From positions 1,922,001 to 1,986,000 of the forward strand of contig OY751489.1 in the NCBI GenBank assembly GCA_963565915.1: a DNA stretch of 64,000 nt, in the 5' to 3' direction. The notes under the pieces are model-generated. The model was not told the origin of the DNA and searched no databases. It saw only the letters and a program-made list of their open reading frames with translations. Position numbers and translations under genes: made by a program. Source of the stretch: Entoloma clypeatum (taxonomy: Eukaryota; Basidiomycota; Agaricomycetes; Agaricales; Entolomataceae). How positions within the stretch are numbered: the first letter of the stretch is position 1; each line of letters starts with the position of its first letter. Shown in pieces: positions 20,336 to 31,781 of this stretch.

Positions 20336-21934
20336 CTAAGCCCTGCGAGTAGGGATGTGTTCCTTGGCCCACCGCGCCGTATCATGGGTCGCGTTCAACA
20401 AAGGATCTAATGGCGGAAGTTCCCAAGACTGGCCATTGGCATGCAAAGTTTCTGCTCCAGGCGGATACATGGATAACGCTGCCAATGAAAGGTAGGTGTG
20501 ATACGGATCTAGCACGAATGAATAAGTTAGAATACAAAAGGAGGAACAGGATTCCGACCTGGGTGTTCGCCAGGCGCTTTCCCAATCCCGCCGTATCTAA
20601 ATTGACAGCCCGCGATGAAAAAAGCTAGGGGTACACGGTCAACAAGATCTTGTGCACCAAGGATCTATCAGAAATTTAATGCGATCTGTCCAAGATGCCG
20701 GATATTCAAAGGGACAAACATAAAGTGCCGCCCCGCACCAAAAGCAATAGCAAGCATCGGCTTCTTTTCCAGTGCGTCCACTGAATCCACCGGTTTCATC
20801 CTGGTTTTGCAAGAGCCAGCGTATCGTTGCCTCGCGTTCAGCAGGAGTAATCACGGGTGAGGATCTACTGGGCACGAGATGCAAGGATGCGATGGCGATA
20901 TAAGTTGTACCTCCTACGCGGAGAGATCAGTGAATCAGTGACATATTGAAAGGAGAAACATATTTGCCATGCGCTTCGCAGAAAGGTGCTTGGCCATAGC
21001 CACCCTCATGAGTCTACGAAGACGATATCACTTACTCTTTTCCTGGTTACGAGAGATTGTTTATTAAAAATCACTTACTCTGCAGGAGGCGACAAAGCTG
21101 ATCGCACTGTCTAAATCTATCGCGGACCAATCGTCCAGCATGTGACTAATTGCAAATGCACAGTATAGAGTGCGGAGGTCCGATTCGTTGCTTTCAGGTA
21201 CAATGGAAAAGCTGATAAAGGTTCAGTACGTAGTCGCAGTCATACCCGGATGATTCACCTTCCATCAGCCCGTTGACAGGCCCGGATGAAGCGAAGGAGA
21301 CCCGTACGGTCCAGCCGTACAAAGTCGTCCCGTAGAATGGAAAGAGAAAGCAGAGCTGTATATGACATGATGATGTGTGGGGTGTCATAATCGGTGTAGC
21401 TCTCGTCCTGTACAAACGGTTAGATACTGGGATCCAAACTCAAGGCAAGGACGCCAAACCTGTTCCCGTCCTTTCGGAGTCATGAAAGGGCTAGGTCTAA
21501 ACCCAGATCCCTGTCTACCACCTAGGCATTGACTATCAGATTGAGCCGTTGAGATGTAGAGATAAAAAAACACAACTCGTCTGCTGCTCCCACATCCATT
21601 CCTGCCATGACTTACGATCGGTCTCGGTGGTCTTTTCCATCACGACACCGAGCAAATCCAACGACCCTATGCAATAGAAGATGAGGGCCAGTCTTATACG
21701 CCAAAGCAATCGCGATGAGTCTTCAGTTTGACGATACAGCATGCGAATCAAAAATCACCTTGACGCATCAACCTCCGTCTGGGATTCCGGAAGACCTGAG
21801 AGATAGGGTCAGGCGGATGTCAGGAAACATGGAGATCTAAATCCACCTGAAAGACACCTCAAACAATGGCTTGCATGGCCAGCTCGGGCTAGAGGTGGCA
21901 ACTTCGCTGGTGGGGTTGGCTCAAATGCAGGCAT
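20336..21934 (-). CDS. CDC43: Geranylgeranyltransferase type I beta subunit
   Basis: Ten exons (21934-21847, 21795-21759, 21692-21577, 21521-21460, 21407-21259, 21211-21079, 21013-20968, 20913-20720, 20664-20559, 20508-20336) join in phase to 367 aa, near the 355-377 of relatives. The enzyme adds geranylgeranyl to CaaX-box GTPases such as Rho1 and Cdc42, with the shared alpha subunit. Seen: HCLRCL near the start, GSLDLLG, GFRPSPF, the zinc-site Asp/Cys segment (ETGGFSGRTGKEADACYCFW in part) and the late HTYLSLAALS. GGFSGRTGKEADACYCFW points to type I, not farnesyl or Rab transferases. Intron 7 (20967..20914) starts with GC, forced by reading phase. Confidence 0.9.
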
Positions 21935-22452
21935 GTCGGATTGAGGATTCAGTGAAAATGACGACAAGCAATCAGGGGTGGGCAGTATTTGTAGGTCAGA
22001 GGAGCATGGTAGCAACTTGAATCGTAGTACGAGGCAGACGTCGATATTGGTGGTCCGCCACGGAAGTCGAGGGTACTCGATCGTCGCCCGTTCGCGGGCT
22101 TGGTGACCGAGAGAAGTGAAGCTTTGAAGTCCAACGCTTTCGATGGCTCGCCATGACAGGCTTAATGGCAGTTCGCGCTGCCCAGCCAGATGGTCAGTCA
22201 CCCTTGCCCGAGTATACCAAGGTTTCGGGAGCCATCTCAAAAGTTTCCCATCCGCAAGCTTATTCGCTAATTAACTCATACAACTCACTCGATGCGATGC
22301 CAAAGGATATCAAAAAGTCCAGCATGACTGGATGCAAAAATGCACGAGTCGTGGCATAAAAAAAGGATGCTAGGGGTACAGAAATCGAAGCAACGCCGAC
22401 TCGAAGAAAGGAAAGGGAAATGGAAGGACGGTCTGCAAAAATTGCTGAGCGA
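21935..22452. other. Intergenic: promoter of the transferase gene
   Basis: 518 bp between the NOT2 stop and the CDC43-type ATG. The frame upstream of that ATG stays open to about 22240, but its sequence does not resemble the family, so 21934 is taken as the start. No repeat or RNA gene seen. Confidence 0.5.
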
Positions 22453-24660
22453 TTACAGCCCTGCCATGCCCATCTGGAACGATGCTCTTTGTGCCGGCTG
22501 GCCAGCACCCACTTGTGATTGATGTTGTTGGCCCACTGCCTGCCCTTGGCCTGCTGGCTGAGCTAGCACCAAACCTGGACCCTGCACGAACGCTGGCACA
22601 TTCTTCTCCTCCAGATCAGCGTAAAGTACTGTCATCTCTTTCCGCTCCTTCGTCCAATTTTCCGGATCCCAGAATGTATATTGGCCTTGTTCTCCACCTT
22701 GCACTTTTTGAGATGGTGCCGTGCCGCTTTCCTTCGTGATCCACAACCGAAGGTCCTTGTGGTATCTCCAGTTGCGATTCCACCTAGGGGTTTCATATCA
22801 GTTGGAATGAACCTCGATTCGATGAGAAGCCACATTAAGGAAGAGAGTACGCACAGTTCTTGCGCTGCAAGTTCCTGTAGCGCGTCCCTCGGACTTGAAT
22901 AAAACATGAAAAACAGCGTCTCATCGCTGAATGCAGTTGTTTTATTGGGCCCAGGAGGTGCTGCATGTACATTTGCATAACACGATGGAAGGTGGAAATC
23001 GGGCTCGACTGTTCGTGCTGCCGATTGGTCTGCCCACGGGGTAATGAAAGTCGAATACAGGTTTCTAGTGTCAGACTTCAGTCAGCTTAGGGAAGAAAGA
23101 AACGGCGAATACATTCACCCGGGGTACGACATGTCCAGGCCCATCGTTCCCAGATCGGTTCCAATCCCCCCCATGCCTTGGTCGAGATCCGTCCCCACAT
23201 TCTTGAGCATAGCCAAGAGTCCCAAGAGTCCCCATCGGTCAGCAGCGCTCACGAGCACCTGCTGTGCCGGAGTCTGTGGATGTGTCAGTTCCTGTGGCAG
23301 AGATCCTGTTTGCAGCAATGTCGGATTTTGGTGCGAACTGGGGTTATTCGGATTCGATGGAGGATTGGGGTTTGGATGTGGATCTACAGCTGCGCCGTTG
23401 GGTGTGTACTGAGGTTGACCAGACGGGGCACTCGTACCAGATTGGGCCTGTTGCGTATAAGGAGGCGGAGGTGGTACGCCTGGGGGTGCATTGAGTGTTG
23501 TGTTTGTGTGACTGCCATTCTGTTGTGATGGAGTTGATGTTGTCGTTGCACTCGAGAATGTCCCTTGCGATTGGGAAACAGGATTGGCATTAGGCGAGTT
23601 CCATGCAGCATGGGATGCTTGGTTCAATTTGAGCGCATAATTGTTCTGCGTCCAATATCACGTCAGTGCCTGATATGCCGCGAGTTGGAATGTGGGGACA
23701 GGAGGGAATATCAAAGGACAAAAAAATCTAATCTCATGCGACGTACTCGTTGTTGCTGCTTGTCCGCTTCCGTCTGTCCCTGCTGGAATCCTGGATGCAC
23801 ATTCCTAGATTGCCCAATATTCAACATCCCAGGTGTCCCAGAAGGTACACCACCACCACCCAAGTTCCCCAACAGATTCTGCCGATGTTCCGAATGTTGG
23901 AAGCCGTTGAGCCCCGGCGGATGCGACTGGCTCTCTTGACTTGAACTCTGGCTTTGTGCGTTTGGCTGTTGTGACTGACCACCCAGCGCGGGAAAGTCGT
24001 CCGGCGTGAAGTCTCTCGTTTGCGTCGCGCTGGCTGCCCCTATACCTGTTCCTGCCAGTGGTACCCCCGTCCCTGCCTGAGTTGCATAGCTCGTTGTCAC
24101 CGAGCTCCCCGCGTTGCTGCCATTAGTGCCGTTTGATGCGCTATTCGTCGTCGTTGACCCAAGCGCCGGGAAATCGTTGGGGTCCAGGCTGACATCGTTC
24201 GACGATACGGACGGTGCTCCTAGGTTTGGCGTTTGCGTCAGATGTGGAGGTAGCGATGTGGATGAGCCGTTCGTGTGCTGCTGATGCGATGACTGTTGCT
24301 GGATGGTCGCGCTTGATTGGTGCTGGCCAAGCCCACTCCCAAACCCGAAGCTACTCTGAGCGCGCTGTTGCATAAAGCCGGGACTGATACTCTGCAGTTG
24401 CGATTGCGGAGCAGGGGCCCGGTGGCTGGTTGGTGGAAGTCCAGCGGCGTAACCGCTACCTGGCAAGAGCGGATTGACGTTCCTTGGAGGCAAGCCATAC
24501 GCAGGATACGGTGGGCGAAATTGGCTTGCAATGCCCGGGTTCTGCGCGAGATTTTGGGGTCTTTGCTGAGGTTGACCTGAAAGCATTCCGTTTAGCAAAA
24601 AATGGCGGTGTGGAGCATATAAATCGGGGTTAGGAAGGGAGATATACCTGGTCGATTCAT
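22453..24660 (-). CDS. NOT2: CCR4-NOT complex subunit 2
   Basis: Five exons (24660-24648, 24576-23747, 23645-23119, 23064-22855, 22783-22453) join in phase to 636 aa. The first coding exon has only 13 nt. NOT2 links NOT1 and NOT3/5 in the deadenylase that shortens mRNA tails. Seen: a Gln/Pro/Ser-rich first half with two DPNDFPALG/PDDFPALGG boxes typical of NOT2, then ADRWGLLGLLAML, IGTDLGTMGLDM, LYSTFITPWADQSAAR, the NOT box (FSDETLFFMFYSSPRDALQ, NRNWRYHKDLRLWITKES, YTFWDPENW) and a Gln-rich tail. The low-complexity first half is usual in fungi. Confidence 0.93.
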
Positions 24661-24933
24661 TCGTAAAATTGGCTGGAAACAGAGGACTGGAAGAATATGT
24701 GAGATTTTTGTTTGGCAAAGCAGCTGGGAGACGGACCGTCGGTAGCAATATCGGCCAACTATACAACGTAAAGTATACTGAGCTAGTAGTATACCGTACT
24801 CCCCAAATCAGCCTCTTTGTTGTTCCTTTGTTTATTCTCATTACATAACCACGCATAAATAACATTCAGTCGACTGTACATACAACAAAAAGAGTGTGAT
24901 TTCAAAAGGAATGGCAGGTATGAGTCCGACAAT

Positions 24934-26238
24934 CTAAGCAAAGATTCCAACCAGGATAATGAACGGAATATAAGTCAAAAACGACACGATCCCCATCACG
25001 CGACACCGCTTTCGCCACGATTGCGCGTCTTCGACACCATCAACAAAGGGAATAACTCAAAGGCTTCAAAGACTCACCAAACTCAACTTGGGGATCATCA
25101 AGTAACACACCCTTCTCTTGCTCGTTTTCCCCCAACCGCCTCGTTTTGTGAATCCCAATAAAAGAAGCGACCCACCACACCGGAAAGATCAGAAACCCAA
25201 TGAAGAACAACCACGCATGAAGCGGACTCCCCCCTCTTTCCGCCCACCCTCTCCACCCTTCCCCAGGTTCGCGCTTCCCAGAGGCAAATGCCAAGGACCA
25301 GGGGGTACTCTGAATTGGAGAAGGCTTGTACGGATCTCGCATATGGAAGCTCGAAGATGCGATAATAGAGGGCGCGTGCGGAGAGATCAGGGCCGAAACA
25401 GGAATAGAAGCTTGGGAGAAGCTTCGTCGGGAAGGGGATCTTTGGGGAGGTTGGGGTTGGACGGATGAAGGCGGGGGTTTATGAGATGTGAGACGACTGC
25501 TGGATTTACTTACTCTACTAGACCATGAGCCGGTGGTGCGAGCATTTTGCGGGCGAGCGTTATCGTCGGAGGCTACCGATGCAGGATGTAACTCGGGGGT
25601 CGCGGAGAGTTTGGCGCGTTTCCGGTGGTACGATGAAGGAGCATGAGTAGAGTTGGAATTCGCGGAGGCACGGTGAGCTTGATGTGCGCCTGTGCGTCAG
25701 TGTAGTTTACGTGAGTTCGCTTGATGGACTCACGCCGCGGGGTAATTGCAAAGGTTGTATGGGCTTGGTTGGTATCTTTTGGGGGAGTACCACCGCCTTC
25801 AACCTCGGCCTCGTCTGCTTTGCGTTTGCCTCTGCTCGAACTTGAGGACTGCGGGGGCGTCGTAGGTACTCGTAAGATGGAAGTCTGGGGGTCTGTGGCG
25901 GCTTTCCGGTGTTGGGAAGGGCGAGTCGGAGAAATAGGGGAGGGCTGAGGGGTGGGAGCTGTGAGGGAGAGAGAGGGTGGCGCAAGAAGTGATGACGGCG
26001 AGATTGCGGGCGCGAGGGCAGGTATTATATCGTGTTTCAGAGGTGGAGAAGGCGACCGGGTGCGAGGGGGTGTACTCGCTCCTTGTCTTGACGTGCCTTC
26101 GAACATTGCGGGTACGATATCTATTCCTACGCTGACTACGTGATTGGAAAGATTAGATCTTGTGGAATTATCGGATGTGATGACTGAAATATGTTTCGGA
26201 AGTGGGATAGCGCCTGGGCAGGGGGTGTCAGATGTCAT
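24934..26238 (-). CDS. Ser/Pro-rich membrane protein, unknown function
   Basis: Three exons (26238-25734, 25689-25078, 25028-24934) join in phase to 403 aa. About 290 residues of Ser/Pro-rich, probably disordered sequence (TPPRTRSPSPPL) precede two hydrophobic segments near the C-terminus: WLFFIGFLIFPVWWVASFIG and GIVSFLTYIPFIILVGIFA. Between them lies a conserved-looking WRKRCRVM block. No enzyme motif is seen. The Ser-Pro sites suggest kinase control. I do not recognise a characterised family. The start at 26238 overlaps by up to 11 bases the longest reading of the next gene. Confidence 0.72.
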
Positions 26239-27625
26239 GGTGGTCTAGGGAAATGAAGCGCCGCACGCTGAAGCAAAAAAGGGGAACCCAAAGCAAAATT
26301 TCGCGTGGGCTGTAATGGTGTTCAAAATTACGCAATAGATGAGGAAAGAAAGGGTATAAGGGAGAGGTGAGTGAAAAACAAAGGAGAGGTGATTGTGAGG
26401 AGTCACGCACATGGCCTCGTGCCCTTCCTAATTGGGAGGTCGCCTCAGGTTCTTGCTCATTCCACTTCAAGCTGGATGACACATGTTGATGGTGCTCTTC
26501 CAAAGAAATCCTCACCATCTCTTTGGAAACCCTCGCTTCCCAGCTGTCTGTCATACCGCTCAACGTCCTCTGGGAGCACGCTTGCATGGCGCTGAATTCT
26601 GCGCTGGCGCGTCGACTGCTGCTCTCGCTCTGCGATTTTCTGTGCTGAACGCGGCGAGGAATGCCGTGCAAATTCGGGTGACTGTTCGGCTCGAGAGACG
26701 ACTTGACCGAGTTCGGCTTGGAGTGGGTTCTGGGGCGCTTTATCTTGTGTTCCGTCAAGGAAGTCCGACGGCAACCTGACAATGAGGGAAGGGAATGCGA
26801 AAGCCTTGGACCCTGGCCATTGGCGTTGTTGGACAACGAGTCCGGGAACTGGTATAGTGCTTCCGATCCCTCACCGGTGCTCTGACTTATGGCTGACTGG
26901 AACGCGGGATGATTAAGGGGCGGCATTGGGGGCACGGCGTCAGGGGACCCATGTGATTTACGGTGCGATCCGAAACTGCCAGATGAAGGGGAAGGAATGC
27001 CAAAGGTATTTCGAGACCGAGAGGACGCTGAACTCTGAGGGCTGAATCTTCTGTGTGAATAATCAGAACTGGAGGGTGTTGACTTGCGAGATTGGCGCTG
27101 CGAGTCGTCCCTGGTCTGCTGCGACCCTGGCGTGGATGGCGTTACGGAGACCTTCCTGGGGCGCGAGGTTTTTCTCCGCGAGAGCCCGAATGTGCTGGTG
27201 GCGGTATCCCGCACCTCGGTCGAGACGCTTGACAAGGAAAACGACACAGGCGGCTGTGACACTAGAATCGGTGCCTGCACGCCCTTGCTCTCGCCGTCCA
27301 AGAATTTGGCTTGATCAGGTTCCAGATCAGTGATGCCGGGAAAAGGAAGGTATCTTGTACTTGGTCCCAACGGAACAAAGTCCTGACCCGATTCAAGCCT
27401 TGGAAAGTTTCGCAGCGTCGTCATAGTTTCTCCAAGAGAATGGAGGGGCAACATGTCCGCGTCGTGTTGAGCCACAAGCGAGTCAAGATCTGGATGGATT
27501 CTACTGTCGAGTAGTGACATTGATTGCGGTTGATGGGCAACTTGAGGAAGGCTTTCTATTCCAGAGATGTTACTGTTAGCTTTATGCCATTTCTTCCACC
27601 AAAATGGTTGGAGGAGGGCAGGCAT
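26228..27625 (-). CDS. Ser-rich hypothetical protein, 3' end uncertain
   Basis: A single open frame of 465 codons from an ATG in good context (27625). The N-terminus MPALLQPFWWKKWHK and a following region (LLDSRIHPDLDSLVAQHDAD) look conserved; the middle is a Ser/Arg/Pro-rich disordered stretch. There is no signal peptide or domain that I recognise. The last 60 residues are hydrophobic and overlap the next gene, so they may be untranslated or removed by an intron (GTGCGT near 26410, CAG near 26315). Its start is 141 bp from the divergent MPP10 start, which suggests a shared promoter. Confidence 0.55.
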   Translation of the reverse strand: MPALLQPFWWKKWHKANSNISGIESLPQVAHQPQSMSLLDSRIHPDLDSLVAQHDADMLPLHSLGETMTTLRNFPRLESGQDFVPLGPSTRYLPFPGITDLEPDQAKFLDGESKGVQAPILVSQPPVSFSLSSVSTEVRDTATSTFGLSRRKTSRPRKVSVTPSTPGSQQTRDDSQRQSRKSTPSSSDYSHRRFSPQSSASSRSRNTFGIPSPSSGSFGSHRKSHGSPDAVPPMPPLNHPAFQSAISQSTGEGSEALYQFPDSLSNNANGQGPRLSHSLPSLSGCRRTSLTEHKIKRPRTHSKPNSVKSSLEPNSHPNLHGIPRRVQHRKSQSESSSRRASAEFSAMQACSQRTLSGMTDSWEARVSKEMVRISLEEHHQHVSSSLKWNEQEPEATSQLGRARGHVRDSSQSPLLCFSLTSPLYPFFPHLLRNFEHHYSPREILLWVPLFCFSVRRFISLDHHDI

Positions 27626-27766
27626 CGAGGACGTTGTGAGCGACGGCTGATGAGCGCATACAATCAGAGTTGGTCGCTATGACGCGCGACCCACGTGCGC
27701 CCGAGCCATGTCCACCTGACCGCGATTCTGCAGGTAAACAACCGCAAACAACCGCTTTTTCCAGCT
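27626..27766. promoter_or_regulatory. Divergent promoter between the hypothetical gene and MPP10
   Basis: 141 bp separate the two start codons on opposite strands, so both promoters must lie here or inside the 5' untranslated regions. No TATA box was seen. Confidence 0.5.
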
Positions 27767-30246
27767 ATGGCGTCGGAGAGTAGTCTGTACCCAGAATTGC
27801 AAAAACTCGCGAGTCTCGTCGACGAACAGCCAGAGTCTTTCGCTTCCGGGAATGATAACATCCAGAAAGCTGCACTCGATGCTGCTAAACTTGTCTTCGA
27901 CCTGGGTACGTCGTCGCTTTAATATCTGAGGTCCCCTCATCGACCTCACCCTCCTTCAGCCATCCAATCGGAGCCGGCGTCACTCCCTCAAATCACTGAG
28001 CTCCTTGCCTCCCTAGAACCTGCTCTGGGCCCCCTTACACGCTCGCAATCAAGAACAAACGAAAAGAAGGGGGCAGCCCTCTCCCTGCCGCGGTTTGCAA
28101 CGACACCTCTGACTTCCCTCTTTGTCGAAGGAATGGATGAAGATCAAATATGGGCGCAGCTGGATCTTCGAGCTAAGAATGTATGTGACGCTCTCGACTT
28201 CGTGTTGGAAGGCGGACCGGATGAGGATGAGGATGAAGATGGCAGCGAGGAGGATGAAGAAGAGGAAGAGGACGAGGATTTCGACGATGAACGCTTGAGG
28301 GCTATTTTGAAGTCGCTGGAAAATGGTGAAGACGTTGAGTTTGACGCCCTTTGCAACGACATGGATGTAGACGACCAACTCGATGAAGGCTATTCAGATG
28401 AGAGTGAAGATGAAGATGAGGAGAGGGAAGAAGACGACTCAGACGGCATGGGCTCCGAACTGGAGGAGGAAGGTGAAGAGGGTATCATGGAACTCCGCGA
28501 CCCAGAAGAGGACAGCGAAGACGACAGTCCAAGTTCGATGCTTGATGTCATTGGCAAACATACTATCCTAAAACGCAAAGGAAAGGGGCATCCAGAGCTC
28601 GACGACGGATTTTTCGATTTGTCTGCATTCAATGTCGAGAGCGAGCGAGCAGAAGCGAGGTCTTCGTCGAAAGGTCGGCTCGGAGGTGACGAGGACTCAG
28701 ATTCGGATGACATATCTATCGATCTCTTTGCTCCGGTCGATCAGGATAGCTTTGACGAGGAGGATGAAGAGAATGATGCAGGCGGTACGCACTGATGCCT
28801 TGATTCCGTGCAATTAGGTTAATACTTCATTTTAGCGATCTCATATAAAGATTTCTTCGATCCTCCGCGGCTAGCAGGCTCGAAATCGAAAGCAAAAATG
28901 CCCGGAAATTCTCCCATAAAAACGGCAGGACGAGTGCGGTTTAATGACCAAGTGACAGTCAGAGTTCTGGACAAGGGGAAGAGACGTGTAGTAGACACCT
29001 CTCGTCGAATGGACGGAAAGAAGAAGCAACCTATTGCCCATAGCTTTGCTGCCCTCACGACGGCAGAAGAGGACGAGGAAGAGGATGAAGAACAAGATGG
29101 AGATGACGAAGATGGAATATATGATTCTCGAAAAGGGCTAGATGATAATCAGGATGACGAAGGCCAGGATGTGGACGAGACGAGAAGGACAATCATCGAG
29201 AGATCGAAAGATGACCTTTTCGCCGAGGAGGTTGCTTCCAACCAAGGTGTGTAATACAATTTTCTTCATCAGGGAACATCCCTCAACCTTGGCAAGATCT
29301 CTCAACGCACCAAAGAAGAATGTCGGAACTGCAGGTCCAGATTTCCGAACTGGAGTCGGAAAACGTTGGACCCAAGGATTGGGTCTTGATGGGCGAGGCC
29401 GATTCTCGGAAGCGACCACAGAATTCTTTGCTCGAGGAAGATCTTGAATTCGAGCGGGCCATGAAAACCGTTCCTGTGGTGACAGAGGAAGCAGTACGCA
29501 ATCTTGAGGAGCGCATCAAGGCGAGGATTCTTGAAGGTCGATTCGACGACGTTGTTCGCGTCAAAGCGACGGAGGACAAGCCATTTTTGCCTTCACGGTA
29601 TTTCGAGCTCAAGGATACAAAATCGACCCAGTCGCTTGCGCAGATATACGAAGACGAGTTTGTTGCGACTCAGACTGGTGGGGTGGCAGGGGAGGATCGG
29701 GATGGCAAGCTTAAGAAGGAGCATGAGGAGGTTGAGCAGCTCTGGGAGAAGATATCGCACAAGCTTGATGCCCTGTGCAACACACACTTTATGCCGAAAC
29801 AGGTAAGCACTTTGTCGTTATCCTTGTTGTCAACTCTGTTTTTCAAACGCGTTGCCCAGTCGAAAGCTATTATATCAACAATATCGAATGTTTCTACGGC
29901 GACTTTGGAGAGCGCGCTTCCAACCACACAGTCAACCTCTACACTACTAGCACCGGAAGAGGTGTTTGCGCCTTCAACGTCGGAACCTCGGGCACACAGC
30001 GAGATGACGCCAACGCAGAAAAAGGCACTGCACAACAAACAGCGGAAAGCGAGAAAGAAGTTGCGGGATGAGTTGGAGAAGAAGGTCGACAAGTATGCCA
30101 AGGTGCGGGGTATCAGTGGCGTGAAGAAGCAAAAGCAGGCTGCACTAGAGAGTGTGGTGAAGAGTGGGAAGGGGGTCACGGTTGTAGGGAAGCCGAAGGA
30201 GGCCCTGAAGAGGAAGGATAAGGTAGGCAGGTCGAAAGTGGGGTAG
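27767..30246 (+). CDS. MPP10: U3 snoRNP protein Mpp10
   Basis: Five exons (27767-27905, 27960-28784, 28836-29246, 29297-29802, 29860-30246) join in phase to 755 aa. Mpp10 binds Imp3 and Imp4 in the small-subunit processome and is needed for 18S rRNA cleavage in the nucleolus. Seen: an N-terminal helical part, long Asp/Glu-rich runs (about 28210-28470), SYKDFFDPPR, LSTHQRRM, the strongly conserved ENVGPKDWVLMGEADSRKRPQ, NSLLEEDLEFERA, and a Lys/Arg-rich tail (KKALHNKQRKARKKLRDELEKK). Intron 3 can end at 29272 (26 nt, CAG) or 29296 (50 nt, AAG); both keep the frame, and the 50-nt form is likelier. Confidence 0.94.
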
Positions 30247-30458
30247 CTCAATTGCGCCAGCAAATATACCTCCCCGCCCTTTGACGGAAAGCGCTAGCGA
30301 TGTGTACCATAATGGCTGCGTATCAGCACCTTGCTCATAGGTGAACGTCTGAAGTTTTATGTCGAACTGGGTGGGATACCATAGTTTGAACATGTTTGCT
30401 GCGGGTTACCGTAGTTGCCAATATTAGCTCAAAATCCTCTTGTCTTTCCCCCTTCACC

Positions 30459-31690
30459 ATGCCTCTTTTCAAACGAAAAGAACAGAATTTGATACCCCCA
30501 GTACCCACTCCGGGAAACAATTCTACCAGTCCTGCCAGCGCAAGATCCCGATCTCCATATCATTCCAATGCCAACACCTACAACGCCAGCCGTGACGGCG
30601 ACCCGTACAACCACCCTAGCAACTATAGCAGTAGCACCAATGTAGTGCCCCGAACAGCGGATGGTGACTTGAGAGACAAGTACAGTCGGAGCCGCGGGGT
30701 CGGTGATGTGTATTCCCGTGGCACTGCGCAGCTCGACCAGGACCGCAACGAACTCTTCGCTGGATACAATCCGGCGAAATCAGGCTCGGGAAGATTCCTT
30801 GATGGTCCGCAGGCTGGTCCGGAACCTAGTCCTGGGGAGGAGAACGACGAAGATGTTGAAGGGATCAAAAAGCAGACCCGCTTCGTGAAGCAGGACAGCG
30901 TAAATTCAACGAGGAATGCTCTCCGTCTGGCTCGCGAAGCCGAGGAAACGGCACGGAACACTGTTCTCAGGCTAGGAGATCAATCCGGTATGATCTAAAA
31001 ACATATGTACGGACATGGGGGATATACTAACAGAAGTGGTATGTTACAGAAAAACTCGCCAACACTGAACGTCATCTGGACATGGCAAAGGGGCACTCAG
31101 CTCGTGCGGATGATAACACGAGTGAGCTCAAGAAGCTCAATCGATCCATTTTCCGCCCTGCCATCACGTTCAACAAAGACGCCAAGCGCGCTGCGCAAGA
31201 CGCCAAGTTGCAGGCTCGCTATGACGACGAACGCGAGGAAAGAGAGAAGACCATGATGGACATCAGGGAGTCCCAGAATCGCTTGGGTCGGGCCGCGACG
31301 TATGGTCGTGATGATGGTGATGACGAGGAGGGTATCCTGGGTGGCGACAGAGGTGATGCCAGGAGTCGGTTCAGGACGGAAGAACAGCTGGCTACCCGGA
31401 AGGAACAGAGGAAACGGTACCAGTTTGAAGCGACAGCGTCTGACGACGAGCTTGAAGATGAGTTGGACAACAATCTAGACGATATCGGGGAAGCTACGAA
31501 GAGGCTGAAAGCCCTGGGCATGGCTATGGGTCAGGAACTGGACACCCAGAACAAGAGAATCGACAAGATCACCGACAAGACGGAGGGCCTTAATGACCGC
31601 CTGCACTTGAATACCCAGAAGGTCAGCATCGCATTGCAACTCGTCTGTGCATATTCACTCATGGATATATAGCTCAAGAAAATCAAGTAA
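30459..31690 (+). CDS. SEC9: SNAP-25-type t-SNARE, Sec9-like
   Basis: Three exons (30459-30987, 31050-31621, 31673-31690) join in phase to 372 aa; the last exon codes only LKKIK and stop. Sec9 pairs with Sso and Snc proteins to fuse secretory vesicles with the plasma membrane. Seen: a Ser/Asn/Pro-rich N-terminus, a Qb SNARE helix (STRNALRLAREAEETARNT through TSELKKLNRSIF) and a Qc SNARE helix near the C-terminus (DELDNNLDDIGEATKRLKAL through DRLHLNTQKLKKIK). There is no membrane anchor, as expected. The gene ends 91 bp before the epsin ATG. Confidence 0.93.
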
Positions 31691-31781
31691 AATAAGATAT
31701 ACCACATGTATTTATTTACCGTAACACTGTTTGGTTTTGTTTGTGTCCATCCCCACCACATACATCCACTCGCTGACCACC

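Noticed and set aside
25478..25535. Apparent intron (GTAAGT) in the Ser/Pro-rich membrane protein gene
   Set aside because: The frame reads straight through and every nearby acceptor is out of phase.
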